Origin: Phoronis australis
Lineage: Eukaryota > Phoronida > Phoronidae
Length of the DNA: 64,000 nucleotides
Assembly: GCA_002633005.1 (NCBI GenBank)
Contig: NMRA01000486.1
Span: 56,237 to 120,236, forward strand
Reading direction: 5' to 3'
Part shown: one piece after another, positions 33,366 through 44,642 of the stretch
Layout: each line of letters opens with the position of its first letter
Numbering within the stretch: position 1 is the first letter of the stretch
Position numbers and translations under genes: made by a program
Notes under the pieces: model-generated
Seen by the model: the letters and a program-made list of their open reading frames with translations, nothing else
Databases searched by the model: none
What the model was told of the DNA's origin: nothing

Positions 33366-35798
33366 ATACCGTAAACGTTTGGGTTAACGCCCTGGGCGGT
33401 TAAATTGGCGAATCCAAAAAATCGGGGGAGGGCGGTTAACCGAGCAGTGGGCGGTTAAATCGAAAATCCACCTCAAGTAGGGGATGGGCGGTTAACTGAA
33501 CATGGGCGCTTATTACGACAGACAACCGCCCTGGGCGGTTAATCTTACCTGGCGATCTAAATCCCGACACGACAATCATACTCGGAACGCGTAGCCCTTT
33601 TCAAAGAGCTTTATCGTCACGTCGCCAAATGACTGTGAAAACATCATAACAGCGGATGATCCCAACAAAGGTTCTCTTGCCCTCAGATTAGTCATTCACT
33701 ATTAAATTTACAAAATTGCTGAGTAATAGCCCCGTGCCGTCCTGCGGTGCGCAGACGACCAGTGACCTCGCAGCCTCCACTAGAATTAAAACTGTTTCAA
33801 GATGTGACCCTGCTTAAGTGCGCGCGTGCAAGCTTCACGTGTTGCAGAGGTCAGACATCAAATTTATGGTTACAGTCTCGTACTATATGTAGCTGTCAAG
33901 TTCTGAGTCAGAGAGCAGTTTTAAAATTGGTTGTAATAAAAGTTTGAAAAACTTAACTCTGCTGTTTTTTTTTGTTTGGGATGTTATAGTCGACACTCCG
34001 TGACTCAATGACATTTTCAGCGTATGGTTCTGCGGCTAGCTGTCTTATCTCGACAGCCCGGCATTGCTCTCTTGCCGTTGCGCCAAACATGCTATGCAAA
34101 GAAGTAAGACAAGGATCGGGGGTGGTCGAGCCAGTCGTCGATCAAGAATAAAATTTCAAGCAACTGCATAAATATGTTACAAAATGTCAGAAAACAGCAA
34201 TGTTTCAATTCATTATTCTAAACGATCACCTTACCAAACTTCGTGGTGGAAAAACATTTATTTTTCATGCAAGATGTCCAGATTATCCTATTTATATCAC
34301 TTGTAATATCGCACTGCGGCACTGTTCGGTCCCGCTGTTATCGCGCAATGTCTCAGTCGGCTGACAATCGTGACTTGGAAATGCCGTCAAGTAATATAAC
34401 GGCCTCTTTCAATATGCATCTCGTTTTTTATGGCCAAAGATAGTGGCGGTATTCAGCACGCACGTAGGGCCTACGTGTGAGTCACCTGTCAATCACATGT
34501 TGGTGTCAAGGTAACATGCACTCCAAAGTGTGGGAACTTGCGCACGTGCACCACTACAAATCAGTCACACATAGCGACAGTCCGACGAAGTAACAAAAAC
34601 GGGCGTGACTATGTACTTTTAAGCTGTTGTTACGAAAGACCCAGTTCTTTACGATATTCCTCCGTTGCCAATGTTCCCCAAAACTGCGATGTCAAGTCTA
34701 TTCCCATATTTCCCGGCTCGATGCTCCCTAAGCCCATCCCTGTAACTAGCTGCGTGAATCTCCTACCCACTATCGTCAAGCAGTCTACGTCGTAGATATT
34801 TCAGACTCGAATGGTAAGAATTTTTGTTCAGGCTGAAAATGGCCAATGTATAAACAAAATTATTCTGGATGGCTAAAAAGGGGATGTGGAAACGATAATT
34901 CACACAGTCACGCTTACGTGGGGGCTGACGCAAGAAATAGTAAAGAACAGCCAGCGACATTAGTTAAATCTGCTAACCAGTTTGACTGAGATGCAATAAG
35001 CGAAAAACAAAATTTGACTAGCCGTTTTTTATTACTTCAAGATCATACACAAACATACATTATTGCCAACGTTTGAATTCAGAAATCGACAGGCAGCAAC
35101 GAAATCGGTAACCCAGTAAGGCACTTGTACTGTCCCTTCGGTCGCCCCACATCCTCTATAACCCGGCAGTTATATTCATCAAAATATTGAGAATTTGACA
35201 TCTTTCCGTGAGTTGTGAGATTTGTTCAAAATACGAGAGCTTCCCACCTTAATAGAATTTGGAGGGTTGGCAAAACCATTGTCACATTTCTCTGGCCTGA
35301 TTTTTTCGAATATATGTTTTATCTAGTGCACTGCAGACGGAAACTCAGCGCGGCAGACAAAGTCGCTGAAAGCGGAGGTTTTGACGCCGGCGGCGTTCTT
35401 AAACTTTGCAAACAAGGGAAGAAAATAAAGTGACAAAAAGGTTCAAGTATTATATTTTGAAGTGAGTTCATGACCCAAGACAATAACTCGTTACCTGTAT
35501 TGTAATTCAGATTGCTAAACCACCGTCTCGGAGTCCCGGCGTCGTTGCACTCATTGTGATCATCGATCTTTTTCTATAAGTCGGGGAATCGCGCGTTTCC
35601 TTAGCACTAGGCGCTAAATCTTCATTCTTTAAAAGTCGGGGATGGGCGCTTAACTGAGAGGTGGGCGCTTAACTGGAAATCTTCAAAAATCACAGGGGGG
35701 CGCTTAACCGAGCAGTGGGCGGTTAAATCGAAAATCCACTTAAAGTCGGGGATGGGCGGTTAACTGAGCATGGGCGTTAACCCGAACGATTACGGTAT
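33366..35798. mobile_element. DNA element (or MITE pair) with GGGCGGTTAA subterminal repeats
   Basis: The left end ATACCGTAAACGTTTGGGTT continues into AACGCCC. The right end, reverse-complemented, is ATACCGTAATCGTTCGGGTT followed by AACGCCCA. Next to both ends GGGCGGTTAAC, GGGCGCTTAAC and GAGCAGTGGGCGGTTAAATC repeat several times (33400-33540 and 35640-35785). These blocks are in the same orientation at both ends although the outermost ends are inverted. That fits either one 2.4-kb element or two related short MITEs flanking unrelated DNA. Internal frames (34243-34443, 34538-34795) have no recognised motif. A diverged trace of the block is visible near 39005. Confidence 0.65.
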
Positions 35799-37867
35799 AC
35801 TGTAGTCATAGGTTATAGACTACAGATACGGAACTCCAACATTTTCTTGCGAAATATCCTAGAGGAGGCGCTACCCTCAAAATATAGCAAACTCAGCTTC
35901 CAGTTAGCGTATAATGTGACGGGGAAATTCTTGCATCTATTAGACTGTCCATTACAATGAAAAAATAATTTCGGCATTGAAACGCTGTTCAGTCTTCAAT
36001 AATAGAACTCTTGGTATCGTGAGTACTTTTGGCAATGCAACACGAACACCCAACAGCTGACTATGATTAACAGACAACGTGCTTGCTGGAGTAAAACGTG
36101 CTATGACTGCCAGGTGTCGCTAGTGAATAGTGACATCACAACTTATGCATAAGGTCACAGATTTTGTCCATTAATTAAAAACGTACAGAGTTGGCGGTCC
36201 ATGTACTATAGTCTATGATTTAATTAGGTGCAACGTGTGTGGCATGCAAAAATGATAAAATAAAATTTCACTTAAGTTGGCCATGTGTCCTAAATTGAGA
36301 GAGTTTACTACAGTAGGTGCTGTGTACAAGTGGAAGCTTCAACTTATAAAATGAGACATTTGACCAAAGTGCACTGAACACTCTGTCCATTTTCAAGCCA
36401 GTGTTTGTTTTGCCAAACAACTGAGCCAGCACACCTACTAATTAACTGAGGAGGAATTAATTTACGAGCAAAATCTGCTCTTGAGATTAGTGCAGGGATC
36501 CACCATTGCGATAACCTCTTGTTGACTCTGTAAGACATTCTTAAGAAGGTATAATTAAGCTTAAGTCCTAGTATTCCTTGTAATTCAATGATAAGCTAAA
36601 GGCTTAGTTTGCTTTAACCATCTATTTCTCTCAGTATAGCTAACTCCCAACATTTTCATGACACTTAAGTATTGTAACGGGGGGGGGGGGGGCCNNNNGG
36701 CTCCAGTCAGACTTACTTCTTTTCGTATTTTTGAGGCAATTTGTTGTGACAGACCTATTGCAAGAGTTAATCACTGAGTATATGTTTGACACAGATCGGG
36801 GTCATTGGGTGCAGACAATCGATATTCATGAGATAGAGTTGTTTTCGTGACTTAGCTACGTAGCTGTGTTGTTATTTGCCTATTATTAGCATTTGGAAAT
36901 CTTGGCCTATTTAATGGCGTCTTGTACTTCGTCAATAGATTTGTGCAAGATTTACTGCGAGCAGAACAATTACCACGTTAGCAATGTCTTCACGGTATAT
37001 CAACTGAAACTGGTCATTTTTCAAAACTGTTTGGATTCTGAATTTGAATTAATTTACTTCTGAAAAGTTATATTAGATCATTTTGCCCAAGAAATGCGAT
37101 AAAATTTATTGCAAAACAATTCTGCTCGTTAAGTTGGGGCATGTAGTTACATGCGTTTCCATTAGGTTTTAGGCTCACTTAGGTAATTATCATTGGAACT
37201 TTTAAGAATAGACTGGATTGATATCTGGATTTGGAAACCGCTTTCAAGTGGGAGTTGAAACTAAACAAGAGATTTATGTTATGATATCGAGTTTAGTTCT
37301 TTAGCAGCGTTCAAATTAGGCAGCTAATTATATTTCATCGGTTGTTTGTCGTTTCATTGAAGTTTGTTAGACCAATCACCATGCATGGAATTATGGATGA
37401 AGTTACTCAGAGTGCAGTGAATAAACAAGAAGACTTAGGTGAACCTACGCTATGTAATTAGTTTAATTATGGCTTCCAATCATTTCTTGACAAACACAAA
37501 AACTCATCAAATAATCCGCATCATTTTTGTCTGTGTTTTTAATTACTGGTTGGTTTGTCGTTGGTTGCGCTGGATATGTGTAATGCCAGGGATATAATTA
37601 AACTAAAGCTTTCAGGCAGCCAGCGGGCCGATGAATGAAATGAGGTTTTGATCTAGTTTATGGTTTCTAAATGTAACAATGCTTGTAGAACAATCAATTT
37701 TAACAAAAGGAGTACTTGTATTAATGAATACCTAGCTCTCTATCAAAACCTCTTGATCGGCCATGGTTTGTTGTTACTCTTACTGGAGAGTTATTGTGAC
37801 CATTGGTTTTGTTAAGATTTGTACTTCATTGTCTGCAAAACATTACCAATAAGATACATAGATGCTC
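35799..37867. other. no supported gene; assembly gap at 36696-36699
   Basis: A 16-base G run at about 36679-36693 is followed by NNNN, a likely unresolved simple repeat. The rest is AT-rich without recognised features. Confidence 0.4.
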
Positions 37868-38210
37868 TTCCAAATACCAATGTTATGACCAGTTGCATCA
37901 CATTATCGTTTTACTGTTCCAAATACCAATGTTATGACCAGTTGCATCACATTATTGTTTTACTGTTCCATATACCAATGTTATGACCAGTTTCATCACG
38001 TTATCGTTTTACTGTTCCAAATACTAATGTTATGACCAGTTGCATTTCATTATCGTTTTACTGTTCCAAATACCAATGTTGTGACCAGTTTCATCACATT
38101 ATCGTTTTACTGTTCCATATACCAATGTTATGACCAGTTGCATTTCATTATCGTTTTACTGTTCCAAATACCAATGTTATGACCAGTTTCATCACATTAT
38201 CATTTTACTG
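37868..38210. repeat. 49-bp minisatellite, seven exact-length copies
   Basis: Copies begin TTCCA(A/T)ATAC(C/T)AATGTT at 37868, 37917, 37966, 38015, 38064, 38113 and 38162 with no length change. Internal variants alternate (GTTGCATCAC, GTTTCATCAC, GTTGCATTTC), a higher-order pattern. The 72-codon frame at 38130-38348 partly overlaps and is not a gene. Confidence 0.97.
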
Positions 38211-38716
38211 TCATTTTTTACTTGGATCTTAATTAAGAAAGGAGACAATAGATTTCGAAAAATTTCCGGACAAAATTCAGCATTGACCTTCTTTATGGAT
38301 GTCATCAATGTCGTTGAAGATGCAATGTTACATAAATCTATGTGCTAACGCCTTCCTTTTGTTAACTGTCCAAGTTTTGTAACCAGAGTGTTTAAAAATC
38401 CTACTGCAAAAGAACTTCCGTGAACTGAGCCATTGTATTTTGTCATTAATGATGCAATGAATACGTGGGAATCATCCAGCGCAAACTGAACAGGAAAAAT
38501 ATCTTGTTATCTTCTGTTGCTTATATACTCAATAATTAACGTGCATGAAATAAACAGCCTCAAAATACTTTGACGCTCTTTCTTTATCAGGTGATTCAAG
38601 TTTCTCACAAAGCACTGAATAATTCAACGACAATTTATGTCACATGACTCCACAATGCCTATCACTTCAAGTAAATATGGCCATGAGTTAATTCTTAAAA
38701 CTGAGAAAAGGTTTTT
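38211..38716. other. no feature seen
   Basis: AT-rich sequence without supported genes. Confidence 0.4.
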
Positions 38717-38818
38717 ATGAAAAATACATGTTTACATAACAGAGTCTAGCTGACTACAGTATCTGTCATGAAAAATACATGTTTACATAACAGAGTCTAG
38801 CTGACTACAGCATCTGTC
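38717..38818. repeat. tandem duplication, 51-bp unit
   Basis: ATGAAAAATACATGTTTACA ... ATCTGTC occurs twice, with one base different (CAGTATC / CAGCATC). Confidence 0.97.
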
Positions 38819-38929
38819 GGCAAAGTGTCAATTTCAACAACACAGCCATTTTAGTGCACTGCAAAAGACTATAAAGGACTCTACGATGTCTCAACTACAA
38901 TGAAATCAAAAGTGATCCAAGTATAATTA

Positions 38930-38957
38930 CTATTATTATTATTATTATTATTATTAT
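38930..38957. repeat. ATT microsatellite
   Basis: About nine copies of TAT/ATT. Confidence 0.95.
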
Positions 38958-39369
38958 GCACATTTGAATACCCACCTTACTGTTCTGAAAGTGAATTGGT
39001 GAAGTGAGCAGTGGACGTTTAATTGAAAATTCTTAAAAGTATAGGGTTGATGTTTTATCCGTGCTGTGGGCAAGATCGGAAAATTTTCAAACTTGGGCTA
39101 CAGCGAATGTTTAGGGTAATCTCTTGCTTGTAAATCGAATCCTCATTAATCTGAATTCATCAGAAGATTTGATGTTAAAGACAGCAGAATCGATAATCGA
39201 AAACTGCTAAAAACATGAATTCTACGTTAGGCTTTCGAATATCGGATTACGAGTTGTCTGATACAACCTTAAATTTATTTTGTGTCATTTGAAAATTTCC
39301 CCGAGAGACAGTGATGGCAATTAGTTAAAAGCGTTCATTTGACTCACAGTTCATTTGTGAATGAGATTC

Positions 39370-39620
39370 ATGAGTTAGGGTAAAAATTCTCCAGTTCGGG
39401 ACAGTCTCCAGTAAAATTGGGACAATGAAATTCAAGCGAAAATTTTGTTGATTCTGAAGATTGGGATTATGGGTAATTTTGGCATTCATCATGGTTTTCA
39501 AATTTCGGACACAGAATTTTGTGTGGACAAAATCTGACTGCGACAAAGTTATCAAGAATAGCTGCAAAAGCATAATTTATTTTTTTCTCATAATTCTTGC
39601 AATTTGGGACAGACAACCAA
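39370..39620 (+). repeat. dispersed GGGACA repeat, copy 3
   Basis: GGTAAAAATTCTCCAGTTCG followed by GGGACAGTCTCCAG, AAATTTCGGACACAG and TTGCAATTTGGGACAG parallel the copy at 14925-15210. The overlapping frames on both strands here are shadows of the repeat. Confidence 0.6.
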
Positions 39621-40794
39621 CGTTGTCGGTTTCTGTCTGTTTCTAAAATATGGCAAAACCCCCCCACTTTTAGCAAAATAATTCATTTTTTCTCCGCCCT
39701 AAAATGAAGAGTTTTTATTGTAAGCTTTTTTGGCAAACACGTCTTTTTGGGGTTTACAGATAGATTAACACTGACAGAAATAATGAGGGAATACCTAACA
39801 GTGCAGCTAATTTTTAGATTGGTAATTAGCACGGTGCAGAACGTACGGCAATTCTTCATTGATTTTGCAGAAAAATGATGGCCAAAACTGATTTTTTTAT
39901 CTTTCAAAGTCTAGTGGCTTTGCTACGAATGGAAACTTTGCCAAATGTTGTTTTCTGGCCGCCTCTTCTGTTATGAAAATGCTAAAGAGTAAAGTTGATA
40001 TATTTACAACCTTCTTAAGGTTGTATAATTATAGAAGTGTTCCAAGCATATCTTGAAAAATTCTGCTCACAAAAATGACAAATAGTTGTTGGAACAATTT
40101 TTGAAAATAACGCTGAACTCGTTTTCATTGTTCCTGAAGTTGTAATGTTGTTATTACCGTTCAAAACACATTTAAAATGTTTATAATTAAAGTGAGTAAA
40201 TCTCTTTATTGTAAGTAGAAGAAACACAGAATGGATCTGACCAAAAGATGGGTTGAAACATTCTGAGAACGGATTGTTCAACAGGACACTTAGATTGACA
40301 AAATTAGTTTGCATTTTCTGACAATTCCGAAAATTACATTTTTACACCAACTTCAAACCATGAATGTGAGAAATGAATTATTTCAGCGAGGACTTGATGA
40401 AACCCCTTACCTGCAGCTGGCTGTGTTGTACCTGTCCTACCTCACACTGCCAACTGTTGTGGCTAGACTCTAGCAAGTCTCTTATTTCCAACTCTCTGTG
40501 TGTGAACTCTCCACCCTACACTCTCCACTGTATATGCTGGTATTTTACATTTAACTGTATTAATCACCACTAGGCTGATGTTCCATCAACACTAGTCTGT
40601 ATGACAGACACTGGCAATGTTTTAACATTGGAAATTGGTGTTCTAATCATTCTATGTCTGTCCACATGTGATGTTATCAAGACTTCATATTACCCAGCCA
40701 CAGTAGAGTACAAGTGTGATACACTGTTCACACTGTCTAATAATCAACAGGAAACTTCTTTGACCTAGACCACCTGCGATTATTGTTCAGCTGT
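39621..40794. other. no supported gene
   Basis: A 19-base palindrome ACAACCTTCTTAAGGTTGT lies near 40006. No motif is recognisable in the short frames. Confidence 0.4.
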
Positions 40795-42265
40795 AAAATT
40801 TCATTACTTGGCAAAATTTATTTCGCCAAGTATGTTGCTCTGACACTAAGTTTGTTTTTTTTTTTNTGATTTTTTGCATGTAGATTCTTTGAAGTATAAT
40901 CTTTCAAATGGCCTGTAGCAATTTTTTTCTCAGACTTACGGTTTTCGAGTTATTTGACTTTGAATTTCTTTAAAAAATGCAAAATTTCATTTTTTTCGAA
41001 AAATTTACGGAATTAGGTGATACCATCAGTTTAGATAGAATTTTGAACGGGCTTTCAGAAGATGTTTTTCATTTTTCGCTAGGACGTCTATTTTTCGAGT
41101 TATTTGAGATTTTCTGATAACGCTGTTCCTTTGTTGAGCGCTCTTGCTGCATTGATGTAGGTTTATCTTCTATTGAACTAGACTGCAGCCTATTTCTTAT
41201 TGATTTATGACATCTAAGTTCGTCATATGAATGTTGTGATGTTGTTCATCATCGCCACCACCATCATCATATTCGTCATCATCTTCGTCATCATCTCCGT
41301 CGTTATCTTTTCCGTTAATTTCGCCAAGTGTCGCACAAGACTGTATCCTTTTTCTTACTGATTTTGGACTTATACGTTCGTCATGTGTATGTTATTATTA
41401 CTTCTTTTGTTCATCCTCGCCACCATCGCTGTCATATTCGTCATCTTTGTCATCATCTTTATCGTCATCTTTTTGGTTAATTTCGCCAAGGTTCGCTCCT
41501 CGGAGCGCTTTCATTTTTTTGTTTGTTTGTTCGCACGATACCGTTCGCAATTTTCGTCCGATCATCACGAAATTTACACATAACACATACTTCCGGAAGT
41601 ACTGGAAGCCTATTGTTTTTCGTCAAAATCGGATCCAAGATGGCAGCTGTTGCGGCCATTTTGTTTCCATTTAAAGGTTCAAATGCTTCTGGAGGCTACA
41701 ATTTTTTACGTAAAAGGCTAAGAATCGGCACAGTAAATGGACCGGAAGTTTGCTACAAGTATACCGGAAATTGTTTACTTCCGGTTAAAGATGGCGGAAA
41801 TATCGGCGATTGCGCATGCGCACCTCGATTTTGGCCTAAAAACGTTTTCTCCTGTAGAGGGCGCATTATGAGACCAATTCCTTTGAATTTTTACAGCTAT
41901 TAGTTTCTTATGACATGCTATTATAAAAAGCCAAAAAACCGGAAGTTGCTTACAAGATGGCGGTTCTGGCGCATGTTGACCCATTTTCAGTCTTGCCGGA
42001 GTGCCACCACCATCATCATATTCGTCATCATCGTCATCATCTTCGTCATCATCTCCGTCGTTGTCTCTTCCGTTAATTTCGCCAAGTGTCGCTCAAGACT
42101 GTAGCCTTTTTCTTACTGATTTCGGACTTCTACGTTCGTCATGTGTATGTTAGTATTACTTCGTTTGTTCATCCTCGCCACCATCGTCGTCATCTTCGTC
42201 ATCATCTTTATCGTCATCTTTTTGGTTAATTTCACCAAGTTTCGCTCCTCTGAGCGCTTTCCTTA
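40795..42265. mobile_element. composite repeat: hairpin head, CGTCATCATC blocks, ETS/YY1-like motifs
   Basis: A head TACTTGGC..TTCGCCAAGTA (40806-40832) followed by TGTTGCTCTGACACTAAG and a T run (with N at 40866) also opens the sequence at 63927. Two direct copies of a block of about 260 bases (41240-41510 and 42005-42262) share TTCGTCATCATC, CGTTAATTTCGCCAAG, TCTTACTGATTT, GTTCGTCATGTGTATGTT and TTCGCTCCTC. Between them, at 41515-41990, GTTTGTTTGTTCGCACGATA leads into repeated CCGGAAGT and AAGATGGCGG motifs. No frame looks coding; the acidic or Val/Ile-rich frames are translations of the CATCAT-type repeats. It is probably several nested or tandem copies of a non-autonomous element. Confidence 0.6.
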
Positions 42266-42472
42266 ATAACAAGTAAAGATTGAGAAAACTTTGGTCTAGC
42301 GCTTGTTAGACTTGTGCTGTGATAAAGTTTCCATTAGTCACACAAAAATCGCTTTTGGCACTTTTTTGTGGGTTACAGTGAGTAAAGAATTCTGGTGGTA
42401 GAAAGAAACGAAATTTAACATCATTAAATAATTTCATAAGGTTGGTGGAGAACACATAGATTAATTATTAGT
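42266..42472. other. no feature seen
   Basis: Short AT-rich spacer. Confidence 0.4.
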
Positions 42473-42578
42473 GACACAACCAAGCAAAAACGCTGTACAT
42501 TGACAGTTTCAGCTTCCGAAGATTGCTGCTGTCAGTAGCCGAAACTGTCAAGGTTCAGCGTTTTTGCTTCGTTGTGTC
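42473..42578. repeat. 106-base hairpin with ~40-bp near-perfect stem
   Basis: The left arm GACACAACCAAGCAAAAACG continues through CTGTACATTGACAGTTTC. The right arm GAAACTGTCAAGGTTCAG continues through CGTTTTTGCTTCGTTGTGTC. Only about four positions in the stem fail to pair, and the loop is about 24 bases. It may be a short palindromic MITE or a microRNA-like precursor; the sequence alone does not decide. Confidence 0.9.
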
Positions 42579-44040
42579 TATAAAAAATTTAACACTGTCA
42601 TGTTTTTTAACAAAAGTTTTGAAATTGGCACTTTGCTCTTGACATGATTTGTATGGTAGCCCTATCAAACGAGAGGTACAAGCTTGAGCATGTTTTGCAA
42701 AGTCTACCATTTGACAATTCAGAATTGTCCTGATGGTAGTTTTGCTATATTAGAAGAAATAAAATCTTTCCTACAGCAAGAGTTCAGTCAGCTGCTGATT
42801 CAGGATTTTTGGGGGTCTGCGAATTGCAAACAAAGGCTGCTGATTTTCTTCCATTACAACATTGCAAAAGAGACCTGAGTTAGGGGGTCAGGTCGGTGTT
42901 CGGGCGCCCCCTCGAATACATCCTTTGGATCCGCATCTGGCGTCACACGAGTTAACGTGCTATTTTGCTCTTTGTGTGTGCTCGTTTGTCTGCTTGTCGG
43001 GGTAATTTCACTACTGACGGCCACATTACGACCACGCGGTATCTTAGATGAAGTGTTTACGTTTACAGCTTCCCGTTCTATTTCGAGCAGTGTTATGTGC
43101 TATGTGGAAAGTTCCCGAGCATTTGAATATTTCTACTTCTGCAATTCTACGATTTGATTAACAAAACGGACTCCGGCTAATTGGCCAATTCTTATGACGC
43201 AAGTTCAGTGCCTGAGTGAAATATGGTGTGTTGTGTCATTAACGCCACATGTTTGACAATGCTTTGCTTCATTGAACAAGGTCAAAAAATTGTTGAAAAG
43301 GTCAAGATACATTTCCTTAATGCCTGGATTATATTTGTCAACAGTAAGTTAGGCAAAAATACATTGGTTTCAAAAAGCTTGTTGTCGTGGCAACAGCTCA
43401 TCCCAAATTTGTATTTACACTGGCAAGAGACAACTGTGGCCAAATTGAATTGTGGAGTTATCATCATACTCCTGTACCAGGTGTCATCAAGAGGGTGGAG
43501 GTAATGGAGACTGATGATCATGATGTTGCAAAGGCCTGGTGTTTTGTGTAACGAATATATATTTATATACATAATACACTGTGTTACGGCCACCAGAAAT
43601 TTAAGAATGGTTTTCAAGCCATTTACAGAACTGATAGAGCGATGACCACATGGTAAAGTATTCCTTGCCACTAGACCACAACATGGTGAAATATGACCTT
43701 GTCGCTAGATAGGCAGCATAGTGAAATACGCCTTGCCACTAGATGGCTATGGCGCTAGTTGGTGATTCTGGACAGAGTTCTGCATTCTCATTTGAATATT
43801 TAAATGTAAGTAGCATTTCCCTGTTGTTTTTTATGAATTCTTTGCAACCATCTGGCATTCAAATTATCTTTCCTGTGCGGCGGGATATTCAAATGATTCA
43901 CACAGGGATGTCTAAGGTTTCTAAACGTTCATGAATGAAAGCATTCGTCCTATCTTTGTGCACCAGAATTAGAAATAAGTCGAGCAAAATACTCTTTTTT
44001 GTGCCGTCGCAACCATAATGAGTTGTATGCTCATAACTGA
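42579..44040. other. no supported gene; weak ~34-bp repeats at 43649-43745
   Basis: CATGGTAAAGTATTCCTTGC, CATGGTGAAATATGACCTTG and CATAGTGAAATACGCCTTGC start about 34 bases apart, each followed by CACTAGA or CGCTAGA. At 42885-42950, GGTCAGGTCGGTGTTCGGGC followed by GCCCCC resembles the end of a common MITE. No gene is supported. Confidence 0.4.
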
Positions 44041-44080
44041 ACAGTTCGTATGTTCTGTTAACAGTTCGTATGTTCTGTTA
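44041..44080. repeat. exact 20-bp duplication
   Basis: ACAGTTCGTATGTTCTGTTA occurs twice in a row. Confidence 0.97.
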
Positions 44081-44399
44081 AGCCACAATTAGACGGGTCA
44101 GACACCTGTCACGGGGCAACAAACACGGAACAGCTGATTGGGCGCAGGGGCATGTGTAAATATGACTGACTCGGAGCAAGTTAACACCGCGGCGTCCTTT
44201 TTTGACACTTGTTTGATAGATAGAGGGAGTTGCACTCGATCAGTTGCTCTAGTGTCAACTACGCGTCTAAACTCGACTGGGACAGGGCGAAAAGGGATCA
44301 CCTTTCAATGCGCTCTCACAATATCATATATGGGTGATCGGCTAGCATGCCACATGGTTTGGGTATTCTCTGTGAGCCTGCGCAGACAATCTTTGAGTA

Positions 44400-44642
44400 A
44401 ATGACTTATTTCACAGAAATAATTGCCAAAATTACCATTTTCCTTGTTTTTCTAACACTGATTACTAATGGCAAATAACGGAAAATTTACCAAAGTTGTT
44501 TTAGGAAGTGTACACAGTACGCACACCATGCTAGTCATAGACTATAAAGTTTTATTAAGTTTTTTGTTTTTGAGAGAAATTTGATGAAGTAAAATCTCAC
44601 GTGGGCCATATTATGTGCTAAATAAATCACTTACTGTCAGTA
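44400..44642 (+). repeat. dispersed repeat copy (GGCCATATTATGTGC end)
   Basis: TTTCACAGAAATAATTGCCAAAATTACC at the start and GGGCCATATTATGTGCTAAA at the end match the ends of the 24940-25140 copy. It is immediately followed by the TTAA of the next transposon. Confidence 0.5.

Noticed and set aside
36679-36699. G-quadruplex-like run
   Set aside because: A single long G run beside NNNN is more likely a sequencing or assembly artefact.
37868-38210. CRISPR-like regular array
   Set aside because: Copies are contiguous 49-bp units with no variable spacers, in a metazoan context: a minisatellite.
41398-42104. Acidic (DDDKDDDKDD) and Val/Ile-rich frames on both strands
   Set aside because: They are readings of CATCATCTTCGTC-type repeats, present as two direct copies.
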